Of a DNA stretch of 64,000 bases, positions 16,610 to 26,299 are shown piece after piece. The notes under the pieces were generated by a model. That model did no database searches, was not told where the DNA came from, and saw nothing but the letters and a program-made list of their open reading frames with translations. Source of the stretch: Sphingomonas hylomeconis (GTDB taxonomy: Bacteria > Pseudomonadota > Alphaproteobacteria > Sphingomonadales > Sphingomonadaceae); the NCBI RefSeq assembly GCF_025370105.1, contig NZ_JANQBK010000017.1, positions 124,001-188,000 of the forward strand, in the 5' to 3' direction. Every line of letters starts with the position of its first letter. Position 1 is the first letter of the stretch. The translations under genes and the position numbers were made by a program.

Positions 16610-17290
16610 ATGCGTCTGTTTTTCGCCCTCCCCTTGCTGCTGTGCGGCTGCGGCCAGCCGGCCGAGCGCACCGCTAACAGCGTCGATATCGACGCCGCCG
16701 CCGCTGCGGCGGAGGATAGCGTGGAGAATTATGCCGCCGGCGCCCCGGCCGCGGCGCCGGTCGCTCCGGCCCCCGTACCGACGCCCGTGCCCAGCCCCGC
16801 GCCGCAGCCGAGTCCGGTCGCCAGTCTCGCACCGCTCGATCCGCCGGCGCCCGGCACGCCCGGCGGCCTGCCCGACGATCGCACGCCGGTGTCCGAAGCG
16901 CCGTTCACCGCCGACAGCGCGCAGGGCGCCGCGAACGTCGTGCAGTCCTATTATGCGCTGCTCGGCGAGCGGAAATATGCCCGTGCCTGGGCGCTGTGGG
17001 GGCATGACGGCGCGGATTCGGGCATGTCGGCCAAGGCGTTCGCGGCGAGCTTCGACAAATTCTCCGAATATCACGCCAATGTCGGCGCGCCGGGGGAGAT
17101 CGATGCCGGGATGAGCCAGCGCTGGGTGACCGTGCCGGTGCAGGTCTACGGCCGGCTCAAGACCGGCACGCCGGTCTATATGCTCGGCTCCGTCACGCTG
17201 CACCGCATCGTCGCCGGCGTCGGCGGGCCGAAATCGCAACAGCGCTGGCACATCCGCACGATCGACGTGAAGCCGCGCCCGAAGCGCTAG
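16610..17290 (+). CDS. putative lipoprotein with Pro/Ala linker
   Basis: 226 aa. MRLFFALPLLLCGCGQ is a lipoprotein signal with lipobox LCGC. A Pro/Ala/Val linker covers about residues 43-90, followed by a folded domain beginning GAANVVQSYYALLGERKYARAWALW, similar to helix-rich NTF2-like domains, with conserved-looking RWVTVPVQVYG strands. It should sit in the periplasm, lipid-anchored. The function is unknown. Confidence 0.8.
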   Translation: MRLFFALPLLLCGCGQPAERTANSVDIDAAAAAAEDSVENYAAGAPAAAPVAPAPVPTPVPSPAPQPSPVASLAPLDPPAPGTPGGLPDDRTPVSEAPFTADSAQGAANVVQSYYALLGERKYARAWALWGHDGADSGMSAKAFAASFDKFSEYHANVGAPGEIDAGMSQRWVTVPVQVYGRLKTGTPVYMLGSVTLHRIVAGVGGPKSQQRWHIRTIDVKPRPKR

Positions 17291-17293
17291 GGG

Positions 17294-19936
17294 TCAGGCC
17301 GATCGACGCGCGGGCAGCGCCACGGCGGCGAGTCGCTCGAGGTTGAAATGCTCGGCGAATTCGATTCCCGCCTTGCCGTCCTTCGCCCAGCGCAGCTTGG
17401 CCGGGAACATCTGATCCTCGATCAGCTCGATCAGGATGTCGATCCCGATCGCGGTCTCGTCGACGTCGATCCCGTCGATCATCGCGCCGGTCGCGGACAT
17501 GTTGCGGATGCGGATCTCGCCGGTCACGTCGCCCGCGCTGATCCGCGCCTTGCGCAGCATCGTCTGGCGCTGCGAGCGGCTGACGCGGTAGCCGCTGGCG
17601 GTCGCCATCCCGTCCGCCGCGGCCAGCTGCCGCAGCACTTCGGCGGCGCGCGCCGGCTTGCCGTAGACATAGCCCTGGATGTGGCTGCACCCGAGATCGC
17701 GGATCAGCGCGATCTCGTCCTGCACCTCGACCCCCTCGGCGGTGGTCTCCATCCCCAGCGTGTCGGCCAGCGTGACGATCGCCTTGATGATCGCGGCGTT
17801 CCGATTGCCGGCGATCGCCGCGCCTTTGACGAAGCTCTGGTCGATCTTGATCTTGTCGAACGGCGCTTTCTTGAGATAGCCGAGCGAGGAATAGCCAGTG
17901 CCGAAATCGTCCAGCGCCAGCCGCACGCCCAGCCCCTTCAGCATCTTGAACATATGCTCGGACGACGCATTGTCGTTGAGGAACACGCCCTCGGTGATCT
18001 CCAGCTCGAGCCGCGCCGGGCGGATGCCGGATTTGGCCAGCGCGCTCGTCACCACGGTGGGCAGCGCGGGATTGGCGAACTGGATCGGCGAGACGTTGAC
18101 CGCGACGCGCACGTCGTGCGGCCAGCCCGCCGCTTCCATGCATGCGGTGCGCAGCACCCATTCGCCGATCGCCTCGATCAGCCCGCATTCCTCGGCCACC
18201 GGAATGAACTCGGCGGGGGATACCGCGCCGCGCGTCGGATGGTCCCAGCGCAGCAATGCCTCGTAGCCGACGATGCGTTCGCTCTTGGTGCTGACCACCG
18301 GCTGATAGGCGACGTGGAACTGGTCCTGCGCCAATGCGGTGCGCAGATCGTCCTCGAGCTGCTTGCGGCTCCTCGCGCCGACCAGCAATTCGCTGCGGAA
18401 GAAGCGATGCACGCCGCGTCCGTCGGCCTTGGCGGCATAGAGCGCGAGATCGGCGTTGCGGATCAGCGTTTCGGCATCGCGGCCGTCGTCCGGCGCGATC
18501 GCGATGCCGGCCGAGCAGCCGATCGTGATCGACGATCCCTCGATGAAATAGGGCTGCGACAGCGCGGCGATGATCGTGCGCGCCAGTTCGCTCAGCCGGT
18601 CGCGATTGCCTTCGGTCGGCAGCACGATCTGGAATTCGTCGCCGCCCAGTCGCCCGACCAGCCCGGCCTCGCCAACGGCGCGGGTCAGCCGCTGTGCGAC
18701 CTGCTTGAGCAACGTGTCGCCGACCTGATGGCCGAGTGTGTCGTTGACCGCCTTGAACCGATCGAGATCGAGCAGGAACAGCGCGCTGGTGCGCGCCGCG
18801 CCGCTCGACAACGTCAGCGTCTGATCAAGCGACATGCGCATGCGCTGGCGGTTGGCCAGCCCGGTCAGGCTGTCGAACAGCGCGAGCCGCGTGATCTCGG
18901 CATCGGCGCGGCGATTCTCGGTCAGATCGCTGCCGCTGCCGACGAAGCCCTGGAAGCGGCCGAGTTCGTCGCTGATCGGGCGGCCACTGATCGACCACCA
19001 GCGCTCGAGCTTGCCGTCGCTGGCCGGGCGCACGGAATAGTTGGAGAAAGCGGTGCGCGACGACAGGTGGAAGGCGAGCGTGCGCTCCGTTTCCGGGGCG
19101 GCGCTGTCGACGCGGAACAAGGCGGTCAGCGTGTTGCCGATCGCCGGCGCGTCCGCGGCGTCGAGTTCGTGCGCCACCTTGGGCGAGAGATAGGTCAGGC
19201 GGCCGTGGCTGTCGGTCTGCCAGAACCAGCCGGTGGTGCTCGCCTCATATTCCTCGACCAGCCGCGCGGTCACCCGGCCTTGCGTGTCGGCGGCCTCGCG
19301 CGTGTCGATTGCCGCGCGGTCGAGCCGCGCCATGCTGTAGGTGGCGATCGCGAGGCATAGCAGAAAGGTGAGCGCGATCAGCGCGGGAAGGCCGAGGCCG
19401 GTCTGAACGGTGATGCCGACGACCAGCGCGCCGGCAAACCCGATCGTCGCCGCGCGCACCGGATGCAGCACCACGGCGATGACGATGATCGCGCCGAAGA
19501 TAGAAACAAAACCGGCGATATCCGCCGCGCTGACGACCAATTGCCCGCCGATGCCGAGCAGCGAAAACAGTGCAGCGGCGATGCAGCCGCCGAGCAACGT
19601 GACGGTGCGGACCTGCGCATGCGGCGTCACGCGCTGCGCCAGTGGCGAGCGAAGCAGCAGCAGGATGATCAACCCGGCGGTGATCAGCGCTCCGCCGCGA
19701 ATCTGGATCGCCGGGTACAGATCGAACCGCCGCTGCGCCACCGCCGCGCCCCACAAGATCACCGGCGCGGTGAGCAGCGCGACCAGCGCGAACGGCCAGG
19801 CAGCGCTGAGTTGCGCGATCTGCTTGCGCAGGATCTGGCGCTGCCCGTCGCGATCTCCGGTGCCGAACATGAGATCGTCGCGGAAAGCGCCCGCGGTGGT
19901 CGACAGCGCGCGGAACGGGTGGAAGGAAACGGCCAT
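17294..19936 (-). CDS. membrane GGDEF-EAL-PilZ protein (c-di-GMP turnover)
   Basis: 880 aa. Five to six membrane helices lie between residues 47 and 200, followed by a PAS-like segment (about 228-340), a GGDEF domain with intact GGDEF at 431-435, an EAL domain with EAL at 559-561 and DDFGTG at 676-681, and a C-terminal PilZ domain (about 785-870, NMSATG at 812-817). Both catalytic motifs are intact, so it could make and break cyclic di-GMP. No RxxD inhibition site stands just before GGDEF. The PilZ tail would let it sense the same messenger. It occupies its own transcription unit, convergent with the lipoprotein gene, whose stop lies 4 bp away. Confidence 0.93.
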   Translation of the reverse strand: MAVSFHPFRALSTTAGAFRDDLMFGTGDRDGQRQILRKQIAQLSAAWPFALVALLTAPVILWGAAVAQRRFDLYPAIQIRGGALITAGLIILLLLRSPLAQRVTPHAQVRTVTLLGGCIAAALFSLLGIGGQLVVSAADIAGFVSIFGAIIVIAVVLHPVRAATIGFAGALVVGITVQTGLGLPALIALTFLLCLAIATYSMARLDRAAIDTREAADTQGRVTARLVEEYEASTTGWFWQTDSHGRLTYLSPKVAHELDAADAPAIGNTLTALFRVDSAAPETERTLAFHLSSRTAFSNYSVRPASDGKLERWWSISGRPISDELGRFQGFVGSGSDLTENRRADAEITRLALFDSLTGLANRQRMRMSLDQTLTLSSGAARTSALFLLDLDRFKAVNDTLGHQVGDTLLKQVAQRLTRAVGEAGLVGRLGGDEFQIVLPTEGNRDRLSELARTIIAALSQPYFIEGSSITIGCSAGIAIAPDDGRDAETLIRNADLALYAAKADGRGVHRFFRSELLVGARSRKQLEDDLRTALAQDQFHVAYQPVVSTKSERIVGYEALLRWDHPTRGAVSPAEFIPVAEECGLIEAIGEWVLRTACMEAAGWPHDVRVAVNVSPIQFANPALPTVVTSALAKSGIRPARLELEITEGVFLNDNASSEHMFKMLKGLGVRLALDDFGTGYSSLGYLKKAPFDKIKIDQSFVKGAAIAGNRNAAIIKAIVTLADTLGMETTAEGVEVQDEIALIRDLGCSHIQGYVYGKPARAAEVLRQLAAADGMATASGYRVSRSQRQTMLRKARISAGDVTGEIRIRNMSATGAMIDGIDVDETAIGIDILIELIEDQMFPAKLRWAKDGKAGIEFAEHFNLERLAAVALPARRSA

Positions 19937-20066
19937 GTCCTCTTATAGCGCGAGAAGATTGCCAAAATGGTTATGGGCCGGTGGACGGCGCATTTTTCGG
20001 CTCTTTTGGAAAGCGCGAAAAGGCGGTTATGGGGGACCGATCCCTTGCCCGTGAGACCGTTCCTCC

Positions 20067-21590
20067 ATGACCATTATCATCCGCGAAGCCGATCTGATCG
20101 AGAGCGTCGCCGACGCGCTGCAATTCATCTCCTTCTACCACCCGATGGATTACATCCGCGCGCTGGGCGACGCCTATGACGCCGAGCAGGGGCCCGCCGC
20201 GAAGGACGCGATCGCGCAGATCCTGACCAATTCGCGGATGTGCGCGGAAGGGCATCGCCCGATCTGCCAGGATACCGGCATCGTCAACGTGTTCGTCAAA
20301 TGGGGCATGGAGTGCCGCTTCGACGACACCAGCCGCTCGCTGCAGGAGATCGTCGACCAGGGTGTGCGGCTTGCCTATCTCAACCCCGAGAACAAGCTGC
20401 GCGCGTCGGTCTTGGCCGATCCCGCCTTCACGCGCCGCAACACCAAGGACAATACGCCGTGCGTGTTGCACGTCGAAATGGTGCCCGGTAACAAGGTCTC
20501 GGTCGATGTCGCGGCCAAGGGCGGCGGGTCGGAGAACAAGTCGAAGTTCAAGATGATGAACCCGAGCGATTCGATCGTCGACTGGGTGCTCGAGATGCTG
20601 CCGCAGATGGGCGCCGGCTGGTGCCCGCCGGGGATGCTCGGCATCGGCATCGGCGGGACGGCCGAACATTGCGTGCTGCTCGCGAAGCAGGCGCTGATGG
20701 AGCCGATCGACATGGGGCCCTTGAAGGCGCGCGGGCCGAAGAATGACATCGAGGCGCTGCGGATCGAGATCTTCGACAAGGTCAATGCGCTCGGCATCGG
20801 TGCGCAGGGGCTGGGCGGGCTGTCGACGATCCTCGACGTGAAGATCCTCGACGCGCCGTGCCATGCCGCGGGCAAGCCCGTCGCGATGATCCCCAATTGC
20901 GCCGCGACGCGCCACGCGCATTTCGTGCTCGACGGATCGGGGCCGAGCTTCCTCGAGGCGCCCAAGCTCGACGAATGGCCCAAGGTCGACTGGCAGCCCG
21001 ACAGCGCGGCGATTCGCGTCGATCTCGACACGTTGACGCCCGACGTCGTGCAAGGCTGGAAGCAGGGCGACCGGCTGTTGCTCAACGGCAAGATGCTCAC
21101 CGGGCGTGACGCCGCGCACAAGCGGATCAAGGACATGCTCGATGCCGGCGAGCCGCTGCCGGTCGAGTTCAGGGGCCGCGTTATCTACTATGTCGGGCCG
21201 GTCGATCCGGTCGGCGAGGAAGTGGTGGGGCCGGCCGGCCCGACGACGGCGACGCGGATGGACAAGTTCACGCGGATGATGCTCGATCAGGGCCTGCTCG
21301 CGATGGTCGGCAAGGCCGAGCGCGGGCCCGATGCGACCAGGGCGATCGCGCAAGGGAAAAGCGCCTATCTGATGGCGGTCGGCGGGGCGGCCTATCTCGT
21401 CGCGCGGGCGATCAAGGGATCGAAGGTCGTCGGCTTCGCGGATCTCGGGATGGAGGCGATCTACGAATTCGAGGTCGAGGATTTCCCCGTGACCGTCGCG
21501 GTCGATTCGACCGGTGCCAATGTGCACCAATTGGCGCCGCTGGTGTGGAAGGAGAAGATCGCGCGGGAGCGCCTGCTCGAGAAGGCATGA
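20067..21590 (+). CDS. fumarate hydratase class I (iron-sulfur)
   Basis: 507 aa, the length of the FumA/FumB-type enzymes with both domains fused. It interconverts fumarate and malate in the citric acid cycle using a 4Fe-4S cluster. Candidate cluster cysteines are in HRPICQDTGIV and MIPNCAATRHAHF, and the family signatures GIGIGGTAEHCVLLAKQAL and YYVGPVDPVGEEVVGPAGPT are present. The C-terminal domain ends FPVTVAVDSTGANVHQLAP. The stop overlaps the next start (ATGA), so the transporter downstream is probably co-translated. Confidence 0.94.
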   Translation: MTIIIREADLIESVADALQFISFYHPMDYIRALGDAYDAEQGPAAKDAIAQILTNSRMCAEGHRPICQDTGIVNVFVKWGMECRFDDTSRSLQEIVDQGVRLAYLNPENKLRASVLADPAFTRRNTKDNTPCVLHVEMVPGNKVSVDVAAKGGGSENKSKFKMMNPSDSIVDWVLEMLPQMGAGWCPPGMLGIGIGGTAEHCVLLAKQALMEPIDMGPLKARGPKNDIEALRIEIFDKVNALGIGAQGLGGLSTILDVKILDAPCHAAGKPVAMIPNCAATRHAHFVLDGSGPSFLEAPKLDEWPKVDWQPDSAAIRVDLDTLTPDVVQGWKQGDRLLLNGKMLTGRDAAHKRIKDMLDAGEPLPVEFRGRVIYYVGPVDPVGEEVVGPAGPTTATRMDKFTRMMLDQGLLAMVGKAERGPDATRAIAQGKSAYLMAVGGAAYLVARAIKGSKVVGFADLGMEAIYEFEVEDFPVTVAVDSTGANVHQLAPLVWKEKIARERLLEKA

Positions 21591-22510
21591 TCGCCCTTCC
21601 GATCTGGCTCCCGGCGACTTTGTTCGCCGGGGCGCTGCAGGCGTGGCGGACGGCGGTGCAGCGGCGGGTGGGCAAGGCGCTGACGGTCAATGCCGCGGGG
21701 CTGGTGCGCTATCTCTACGGCCTGCCGTTCGCGCTGGCGCTGGCCGGCACCTACCAGTTCGTCGTCGCGCCGCAGCCGCTGCCCCATCTGACGCTGTGGT
21801 TCTTCGTCTTTGCCACCGCCGGCGGGGTGGCGCAGATCATCGCCACCAATCTGCTGCTGATGGCGTTCGAGGAGCGCAACTTCGTCGTCGGCACGGCCTA
21901 TTCCAAGACCGAGGCGATGCAGAGCGCCTTGCTCTCCGTGCTGTTGCTCGGCGATCGGCTCGCGCCTTTGGTGTGGCTGGGCATTGCCAGCGGCGTGGCC
22001 GGGGTGATGATTCTGTCGACCGGCGGCAAACGGATGGGGCCGGGCGCATTGCTGCGCTCGCTCGGGCAACGCGCGGCGATCTACGGCATCGCCTCGGGCC
22101 TGTTCTTCGCGCTGACCACGATCGGCGTGCGCCGCGCGACGATGGAACTGGGCACGGGCGACGATCATGTCCGCGCCGGGCTGCTGACGCTCGCCGTCGT
22201 CGTCGCGCTGCAGACCGTGCTGCAGGGCGGCTATGTGTGGTGGCGCGAGCGCGATCAGGTGCCGCTCGTCTTCGCCAACTGGCGCGTCGCCGGGCAGGTC
22301 GGGCTGATGTCGTCGCTCGGCTCGGCCTGCTGGTTCACCGCCTTCGCCTCGGCGCCGGTCGCCTTGGTGCGGATTGTCGGGCAGGTCGAGATCGCCTTCA
22401 CCATGGCGGTCGGCCATTTCTATCTCGGCGAGCGGATGCGCGCGAGCGAAGCCGTGGGGCTGCTGCTGGTCGGCATCGGCGTGGTGCTCGCGCTGGCGGG
22501 CGCGCTGTAG
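21587..22510 (+). CDS. DMT-superfamily transporter (EamA-like)
   Basis: 307 aa with about ten membrane helices in two EamA-type halves; the second half begins near IYGIASGLFFALTTIG. The signature GLVRYLYGLPFAL and the end region GHFYLGERMRASEAVGLLLVG fit drug/metabolite exporters. It starts inside the fumarase stop by 4 bases. The substrate is unknown; co-translation with fumarase could suggest a dicarboxylate or related metabolite, but this is only context. Confidence 0.88.
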   Translation: MIALPIWLPATLFAGALQAWRTAVQRRVGKALTVNAAGLVRYLYGLPFALALAGTYQFVVAPQPLPHLTLWFFVFATAGGVAQIIATNLLLMAFEERNFVVGTAYSKTEAMQSALLSVLLLGDRLAPLVWLGIASGVAGVMILSTGGKRMGPGALLRSLGQRAAIYGIASGLFFALTTIGVRRATMELGTGDDHVRAGLLTLAVVVALQTVLQGGYVWWRERDQVPLVFANWRVAGQVGLMSSLGSACWFTAFASAPVALVRIVGQVEIAFTMAVGHFYLGERMRASEAVGLLLVGIGVVLALAGAL

Positions 22511-22537
22511 TCGGCGCCCGGCCGCGCGACCGGCGAT

Positions 22538-22563
22538 GCGAAAGTCGCGAAAGTCGCACGCTC
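22538..22563 (-). repeat. class E 26-bp repeat, copy 2
   Basis: Reverse-complement twin of 15987-16012, identical over 26 bases, with the tandem GCGAAAGTC unit. It lies 27 bp after the stop of the DMT transporter gene. Around it, short GC-rich alternating tracts (CGTGCGCGTGCGCGCGCC) follow. Confidence 0.85.
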
Positions 22564-22680
22564 TCGTGCGCGTGCGCGCGCCTGCGCGGGAGGAATCAGG
22601 ATAACGATATCAAAGAACCCGCCGACGATTTCAGGTGAAATCCAACATTTCAAGCCCTGGGCGCCGGCGCGCCCGTTAGT

Positions 22681-23310
22681 TTACAGGACCGCCGCGACCA
22701 ATTGCTGGAACGCATCGGCGCGGTGGCTGATCGCGTGCTTGGCATCCGGGTCGATCTCGCCAAACGTCTGCGTGTCGCCATCGCGCACGAACATCGCGTC
22801 GTAGCCGAAGCCATTCTCGCCGCGCGGTGGCCAGACCAGCGTGCCATCGACCCGGCCTTCGAACCATTCGACATGCCCGTCGGGCCAGGCCAGCGCCAAC
22901 GCACAGACGAAATGCGCGGCGCGGCTGACGTCCGGGCCCTGTTCGGCGAGATTGGATTCGACCGACTCCATCGCCAGCACGAAATTCTTCTCCGGTCCGC
23001 CCCAGCGCGCCGAAAAGATGCCGGGATCGCCGTTCAGCGCATCGACGCACAGGCCGCTATCGTCGGCCAAGGCAGGGAAGCCCGACAAATCGGCGGCGTA
23101 CAGCGCCTTCAGCTCGGCATTGGCGACGAACGTCGTGCCGGTTTCCTCGGGCTCGGGCAGATCGAGCTCGGCGGCGGAGATCGGCTCGATCCCGTACGGG
23201 CCGAGCAAGGCGCGGATTTCGCGCACCTTGCCCTCGTTATGGCTGGCGATGACCAGCGTGCCGGGCTTCAGCTTGCGGATTGCCTGGGGCTGGTCACCTT
23301 CACCACTCAT
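22681..23310 (-). CDS. rdgB: XTP/dITP diphosphatase (non-canonical purine NTP pyrophosphatase)
   Basis: 209 aa. It hydrolyses ITP, dITP and XTP to the monophosphates, cleaning the nucleotide pool. [14 protein letters not shown] at the N-terminus is the signature loop, followed by [39 protein letters not shown] and FGYDAMFV with [19 protein letters not shown], all family-conserved. It starts inside the rph stop (ATGA overlap), so both are read as one unit, the common alphaproteobacterial order. Confidence 0.96.
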   Translation of the reverse strand: MSGEGDQPQAIRKLKPGTLVIASHNEGKVREIRALLGPYGIEPISAAELDLPEPEETGTTFVANAELKALYAADLSGFPALADDSGLCVDALNGDPGIFSARWGGPEKNFVLAMESVESNLAEQGPDVSRAAHFVCALALAWPDGHVEWFEGRVDGTLVWPPRGENGFGYDAMFVRDGDTQTFGEIDPDAKHAISHRADAFQQLVAAVL

Positions 23311-24023
23311 TTTGCCACTGCCTTTGCCTGTGCCGCGAAGATGTCCGCGCAGCCGATACGGGCCAAACGCAGCAGACGCAGCAAAGCTTCCTCATCATAG
23401 GTCGCGCCTTCGGCGGTGGCCTGTGCCTCGGCGATATTGCCGTTTTCGAGCAATACGAAATTGGCATCGGCGTCGGCGGTGGAATCTTCGTCATAATCGA
23501 GATCGAGCACCGGCGTGCCCTGATAGATGCCGCAGCTGATCGCGGCGACCTTCTGCGTCAGCGGATCGGCGCTGAGCTTGCCGCTTTCCAGCAGGCCGTC
23601 GATGGCGAGGCGCAGCGCCACCCAGGCGCCGGAGATCGAGGCGGTGCGCGTGCCGCCATCGGCCTGGATCACATCGCAATCGAGCACGATCTGGCGCTCG
23701 CCGAGCAGCTTCATGTCGGTCACGGCGCGCAAGGATCGGCCGATCAGGCGCTGGATTTCCTGCGTGCGGCCGGATTGCTTGCCCTTGGCCGCCTCGCGAT
23801 TGTTGCGCGTGTTGGTGGCGCGCGGCAGCATGCCATATTCCGCCGTGACCCAGCCTTCGCCGCGCCCGCGCATGAACGGCGGGACCTTTTCCTCGACCGA
23901 GGCGGTGACCAGCACCTTGGTATCGCCGAAACCGATCAGGACCGAGCCCTCGGCATGTTTGGTGAAGCGCGGTTCGATCGTGATGCTGCGCATCTGATCG
24001 GGGGCGCGGCCGGATGGTCGCAT
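23307..24023 (-). CDS. rph: ribonuclease PH
   Basis: 238 aa, normal length. A phosphate-dependent 3'-5' exoribonuclease that trims tRNA 3' ends. [18 protein letters not shown] is the typical start; [24 protein letters not shown] carries the substrate-binding arginines; [19 protein letters not shown] is the conserved core. GGAGAG lies upstream. Divergent from the lipoprotein and hrcA genes on the plus strand. Confidence 0.97.
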   Translation of the reverse strand: MRPSGRAPDQMRSITIEPRFTKHAEGSVLIGFGDTKVLVTASVEEKVPPFMRGRGEGWVTAEYGMLPRATNTRNNREAAKGKQSGRTQEIQRLIGRSLRAVTDMKLLGERQIVLDCDVIQADGGTRTASISGAWVALRLAIDGLLESGKLSADPLTQKVAAISCGIYQGTPVLDLDYDEDSTADADANFVLLENGNIAEAQATAEGATYDEEALLRLLRLARIGCADIFAAQAKAVAK

Positions 24024-24123
24024 TCAACTCTCCTCAAGGTTCGGTCAGGCAATTCTGGTCGCGCAGGCACCTAGACGGGTGCCGACGAACACGCCAGTGT
24101 CCAAGACAACAAGGAAAATGACA

Positions 24124-24615
24124 ATGCGCCTTCCGGGAATGACGACCGCCGCGGCGGCACTGCTGCTGGCGGGGTGCGCGACGACGCCGTCTTCGCCCGC
24201 CGGATCCGTCGCGGCGGGCGGGCAGCTGACCTATCGCACGCTGCCGTGCCACGGTTTCTGCCCGGTCTATACGGTGCAGATCGATCGCAACGGGCAGGGC
24301 GTGTTCACCGGTGCCGAGCATAGCGCGGTGACGGGCGAGCGGCGCTTCACCGCCACGCCCGCGCAGACCGCCGAATTCTTCCGGCGGCTGCAGCCGTATC
24401 GCCCGGCGGGGGAGCTGGTGCTGGACGGGCAGGAGAAGTGCGCGAGCTATGCCACCGATCTGCCCGGCGCCGACGTGACCTGGACGGATGCCGGCGGCCG
24501 CGCGCACCTGACGTACAATTACGGCTGCGATCGCGAGAAGCACCGCGCGATGGCCGATGCCCTACGGTCCGCGCCCGACGCCCTGCCGATCGCCGATCTG
24601 ATCGGCAAACGGTGA
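24124..24615 (+). CDS. DUF6438-like lipoprotein
   Basis: 163 aa. MRLPGMTTAAAALLLAGCATT is a lipoprotein signal (lipobox LAGC). The mature part has CHGFCPVYTVQIDRNGQGVFTG, the DUF6438 core with its cysteine pair, and a later cysteine (NYGCDREKH). The ATG at 24124 is preferred because AAGGA is then seven bases upstream. It sits between the divergent rph and hrcA. Role unknown; expected in the periplasm on a lipid anchor. Confidence 0.82.
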   Translation: MRLPGMTTAAAALLLAGCATTPSSPAGSVAAGGQLTYRTLPCHGFCPVYTVQIDRNGQGVFTGAEHSAVTGERRFTATPAQTAEFFRRLQPYRPAGELVLDGQEKCASYATDLPGADVTWTDAGGRAHLTYNYGCDREKHRAMADALRSAPDALPIADLIGKR

Positions 24616-24648
24616 AAGAGCGTTGAGCAGCGGGCGGTGGCGCACCAT

Positions 24649-25707
24649 ATGAGCGGCATGACCGCGCCGCCGATCAGCGACCTCAACGACCGCGCCCGCG
24701 ACGTGTTTCGCGTGGTGGTGGAAAGCTATCTCGATACCGGCGCGGCGACGGGATCGCGGACCATTGCGCTCAGATCGGGGCTCAACCTGTCGCCGGCCTC
24801 GATCCGCAACGTGATGCAGGATCTGGAGGAACTGGGGCTGATCGCCTCGCCGCATACCAGCGCCGGGCGGCTGCCGACCGAATCCGGCCTCAGGCTGTTC
24901 GTCGACGGAATGATGCAGGCGCTGGAGCCGAGCGCCGAGGAGCGGTCGGCGATCGAATCGCGGGTGAGCCAGCCGGGGCCGGTGGAAGCCGCGCTGGCCG
25001 CGACCACCGCCGCGCTTTCCGGCCTGTCCGCCTGCGCCGGGCTGGTGATGGTGCCGAAGCGCGAACTGGTATTGCGGCAGATGAGCTTCGTGCCGCTGTC
25101 GCACGACAAGGCACTGGCCGTGCTGGTCAGCGAAGAGGGCGCGGTGGAGAATCGCGTGATCGACCTGCCCGGCGGGGTCGATCCCTCGGCCCTGGTGCAG
25201 GCGGGCAATTACATGACGGCGATGCTGTCCGGCCTGACGCTGGGCGAGGCACGCGCCAAGATCGAGCGCGAGATCGGCGAGGAGCGCGCCTTGCTCGACG
25301 CGGTGTCGCGCGTGCTGATCGAGCGCGGGCTGGCGGTGTGGAGCGAGGACGGCGATCGCCGCCCGGTGCTGATCGTGCGCGGGCAGGGGCGGCTGATCGA
25401 CGCGGCGGATGCCGCACAGCTCGAGCGGATCACCGACCTGCTCGACGATCTCGAGGGCAAGCAGGAGATCGCGACGCTGCTCGACAGCGCCAGCGCGGGG
25501 GATTCGACACGCATCTTCATCGGCGCCGAGAACAAATTGTTCTCGCTGTCCGGCTCGTCGGTGATCGCCAAACCGTTTCGCGGAAGGGACGGCCGCGTGG
25601 TCGGCGTGGTGGGGGTGATCGGCCCGACGCGGTTGAACTATGCGCGCGTCGTGCCCATGGTGGATTTCACTGCCGCGACGCTCGCCAGACTGATGGGCCG
25701 CGGCTGA
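24649..25707 (+). CDS. hrcA: heat-inducible transcription repressor HrcA
   Basis: 352 aa from the ATG at 24649; the next in-frame ATG (24658) or a GTG at 24637 are also possible. The N-terminal winged helix is LNDRARDVFRVVVESYLDTG, then LRSGLNLSPASIRNVMQDLEELGLI, with SPHTSAGRLPTESGLRLFVD after it, all HrcA hallmarks. It represses chaperone genes by binding CIRCE; no CIRCE inverted repeat was seen in this window, so the target groESL genes probably lie elsewhere. grpE follows 25 bp downstream, the usual order. Confidence 0.96.
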   Translation: MSGMTAPPISDLNDRARDVFRVVVESYLDTGAATGSRTIALRSGLNLSPASIRNVMQDLEELGLIASPHTSAGRLPTESGLRLFVDGMMQALEPSAEERSAIESRVSQPGPVEAALAATTAALSGLSACAGLVMVPKRELVLRQMSFVPLSHDKALAVLVSEEGAVENRVIDLPGGVDPSALVQAGNYMTAMLSGLTLGEARAKIEREIGEERALLDAVSRVLIERGLAVWSEDGDRRPVLIVRGQGRLIDAADAAQLERITDLLDDLEGKQEIATLLDSASAGDSTRIFIGAENKLFSLSGSSVIAKPFRGRDGRVVGVVGVIGPTRLNYARVVPMVDFTAATLARLMGRG

Positions 25708-25732
25708 CCAATTTTGGGATTTCAGGAACGAC

Positions 25733-26281
25733 ATGACCGACGATACCGACAAGACCGCCGACGCCATCGACCTGCGCGAAGAGACTGCCGAAGCGGCCCC
25801 CGAACTGGCCGAGCACGACCGGGTCGGCGCGCTCGAGACGCAGCTCGCCGAGGCGAAATCGGCACTGCTCTATGCGCATGCCGAGCAGCAGAACGTGCGC
25901 CGCCGGGCCGAGAAGGAAGCGGCTGATGCGCGTGCCTATGCCGCGACCGCGTTTGCGCGCGACCTGCTGTCGGTGGCCGACAATCTCGCCCGCGGGCTGG
26001 AAGCGATTCCGGCCGAGCTGCGCGGCGACGAGAAGATGAAGGGCCTGGTCGCCGGGCTGGAAGCGACCGGCCGCGAGCTCGAATCGGTGTTCCAGCGCCA
26101 CGGCATCACCAAGATGACGGTGATGGGCGAGGCGCTCGACCCCAACCGCCACCAGGCGATGTTCGAACTGCCGAGCGACGAGAAGCCGGGCACGGTCGTG
26201 CAGGAAATGCAGGCGGGGTACATGATCAAGGACCGGCTGTTGCGCCCGGCGCTGGTTGGCGTGGCCAAGAAGGCGGATTGA
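25733..26281 (+). CDS. grpE: GrpE nucleotide exchange factor
   Basis: 182 aa. It releases ADP from DnaK. The N-terminal acidic tail and long coiled coil (LAEAKSALLYAHAEQQNVRRR) lead to the C-terminal beta domain with FQRHGITKMTVMGEALDPNRH and the family signature around VVQEMQAGYMIKDRLLRPALV. It sits next to hrcA, and dnaK-dnaJ lie 4.4 kb downstream. Confidence 0.97.
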   Translation: MTDDTDKTADAIDLREETAEAAPELAEHDRVGALETQLAEAKSALLYAHAEQQNVRRRAEKEAADARAYAATAFARDLLSVADNLARGLEAIPAELRGDEKMKGLVAGLEATGRELESVFQRHGITKMTVMGEALDPNRHQAMFELPSDEKPGTVVQEMQAGYMIKDRLLRPALVGVAKKAD

Positions 26282-26299
26282 TTCTATCGGGGAGCGGCG

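Noticed and set aside
24616..24648. CIRCE element before hrcA
   Set aside because: No TTAGCACTC-N9-GAGTGCTAA or near match is present in this short gap or before grpE and dnaK.
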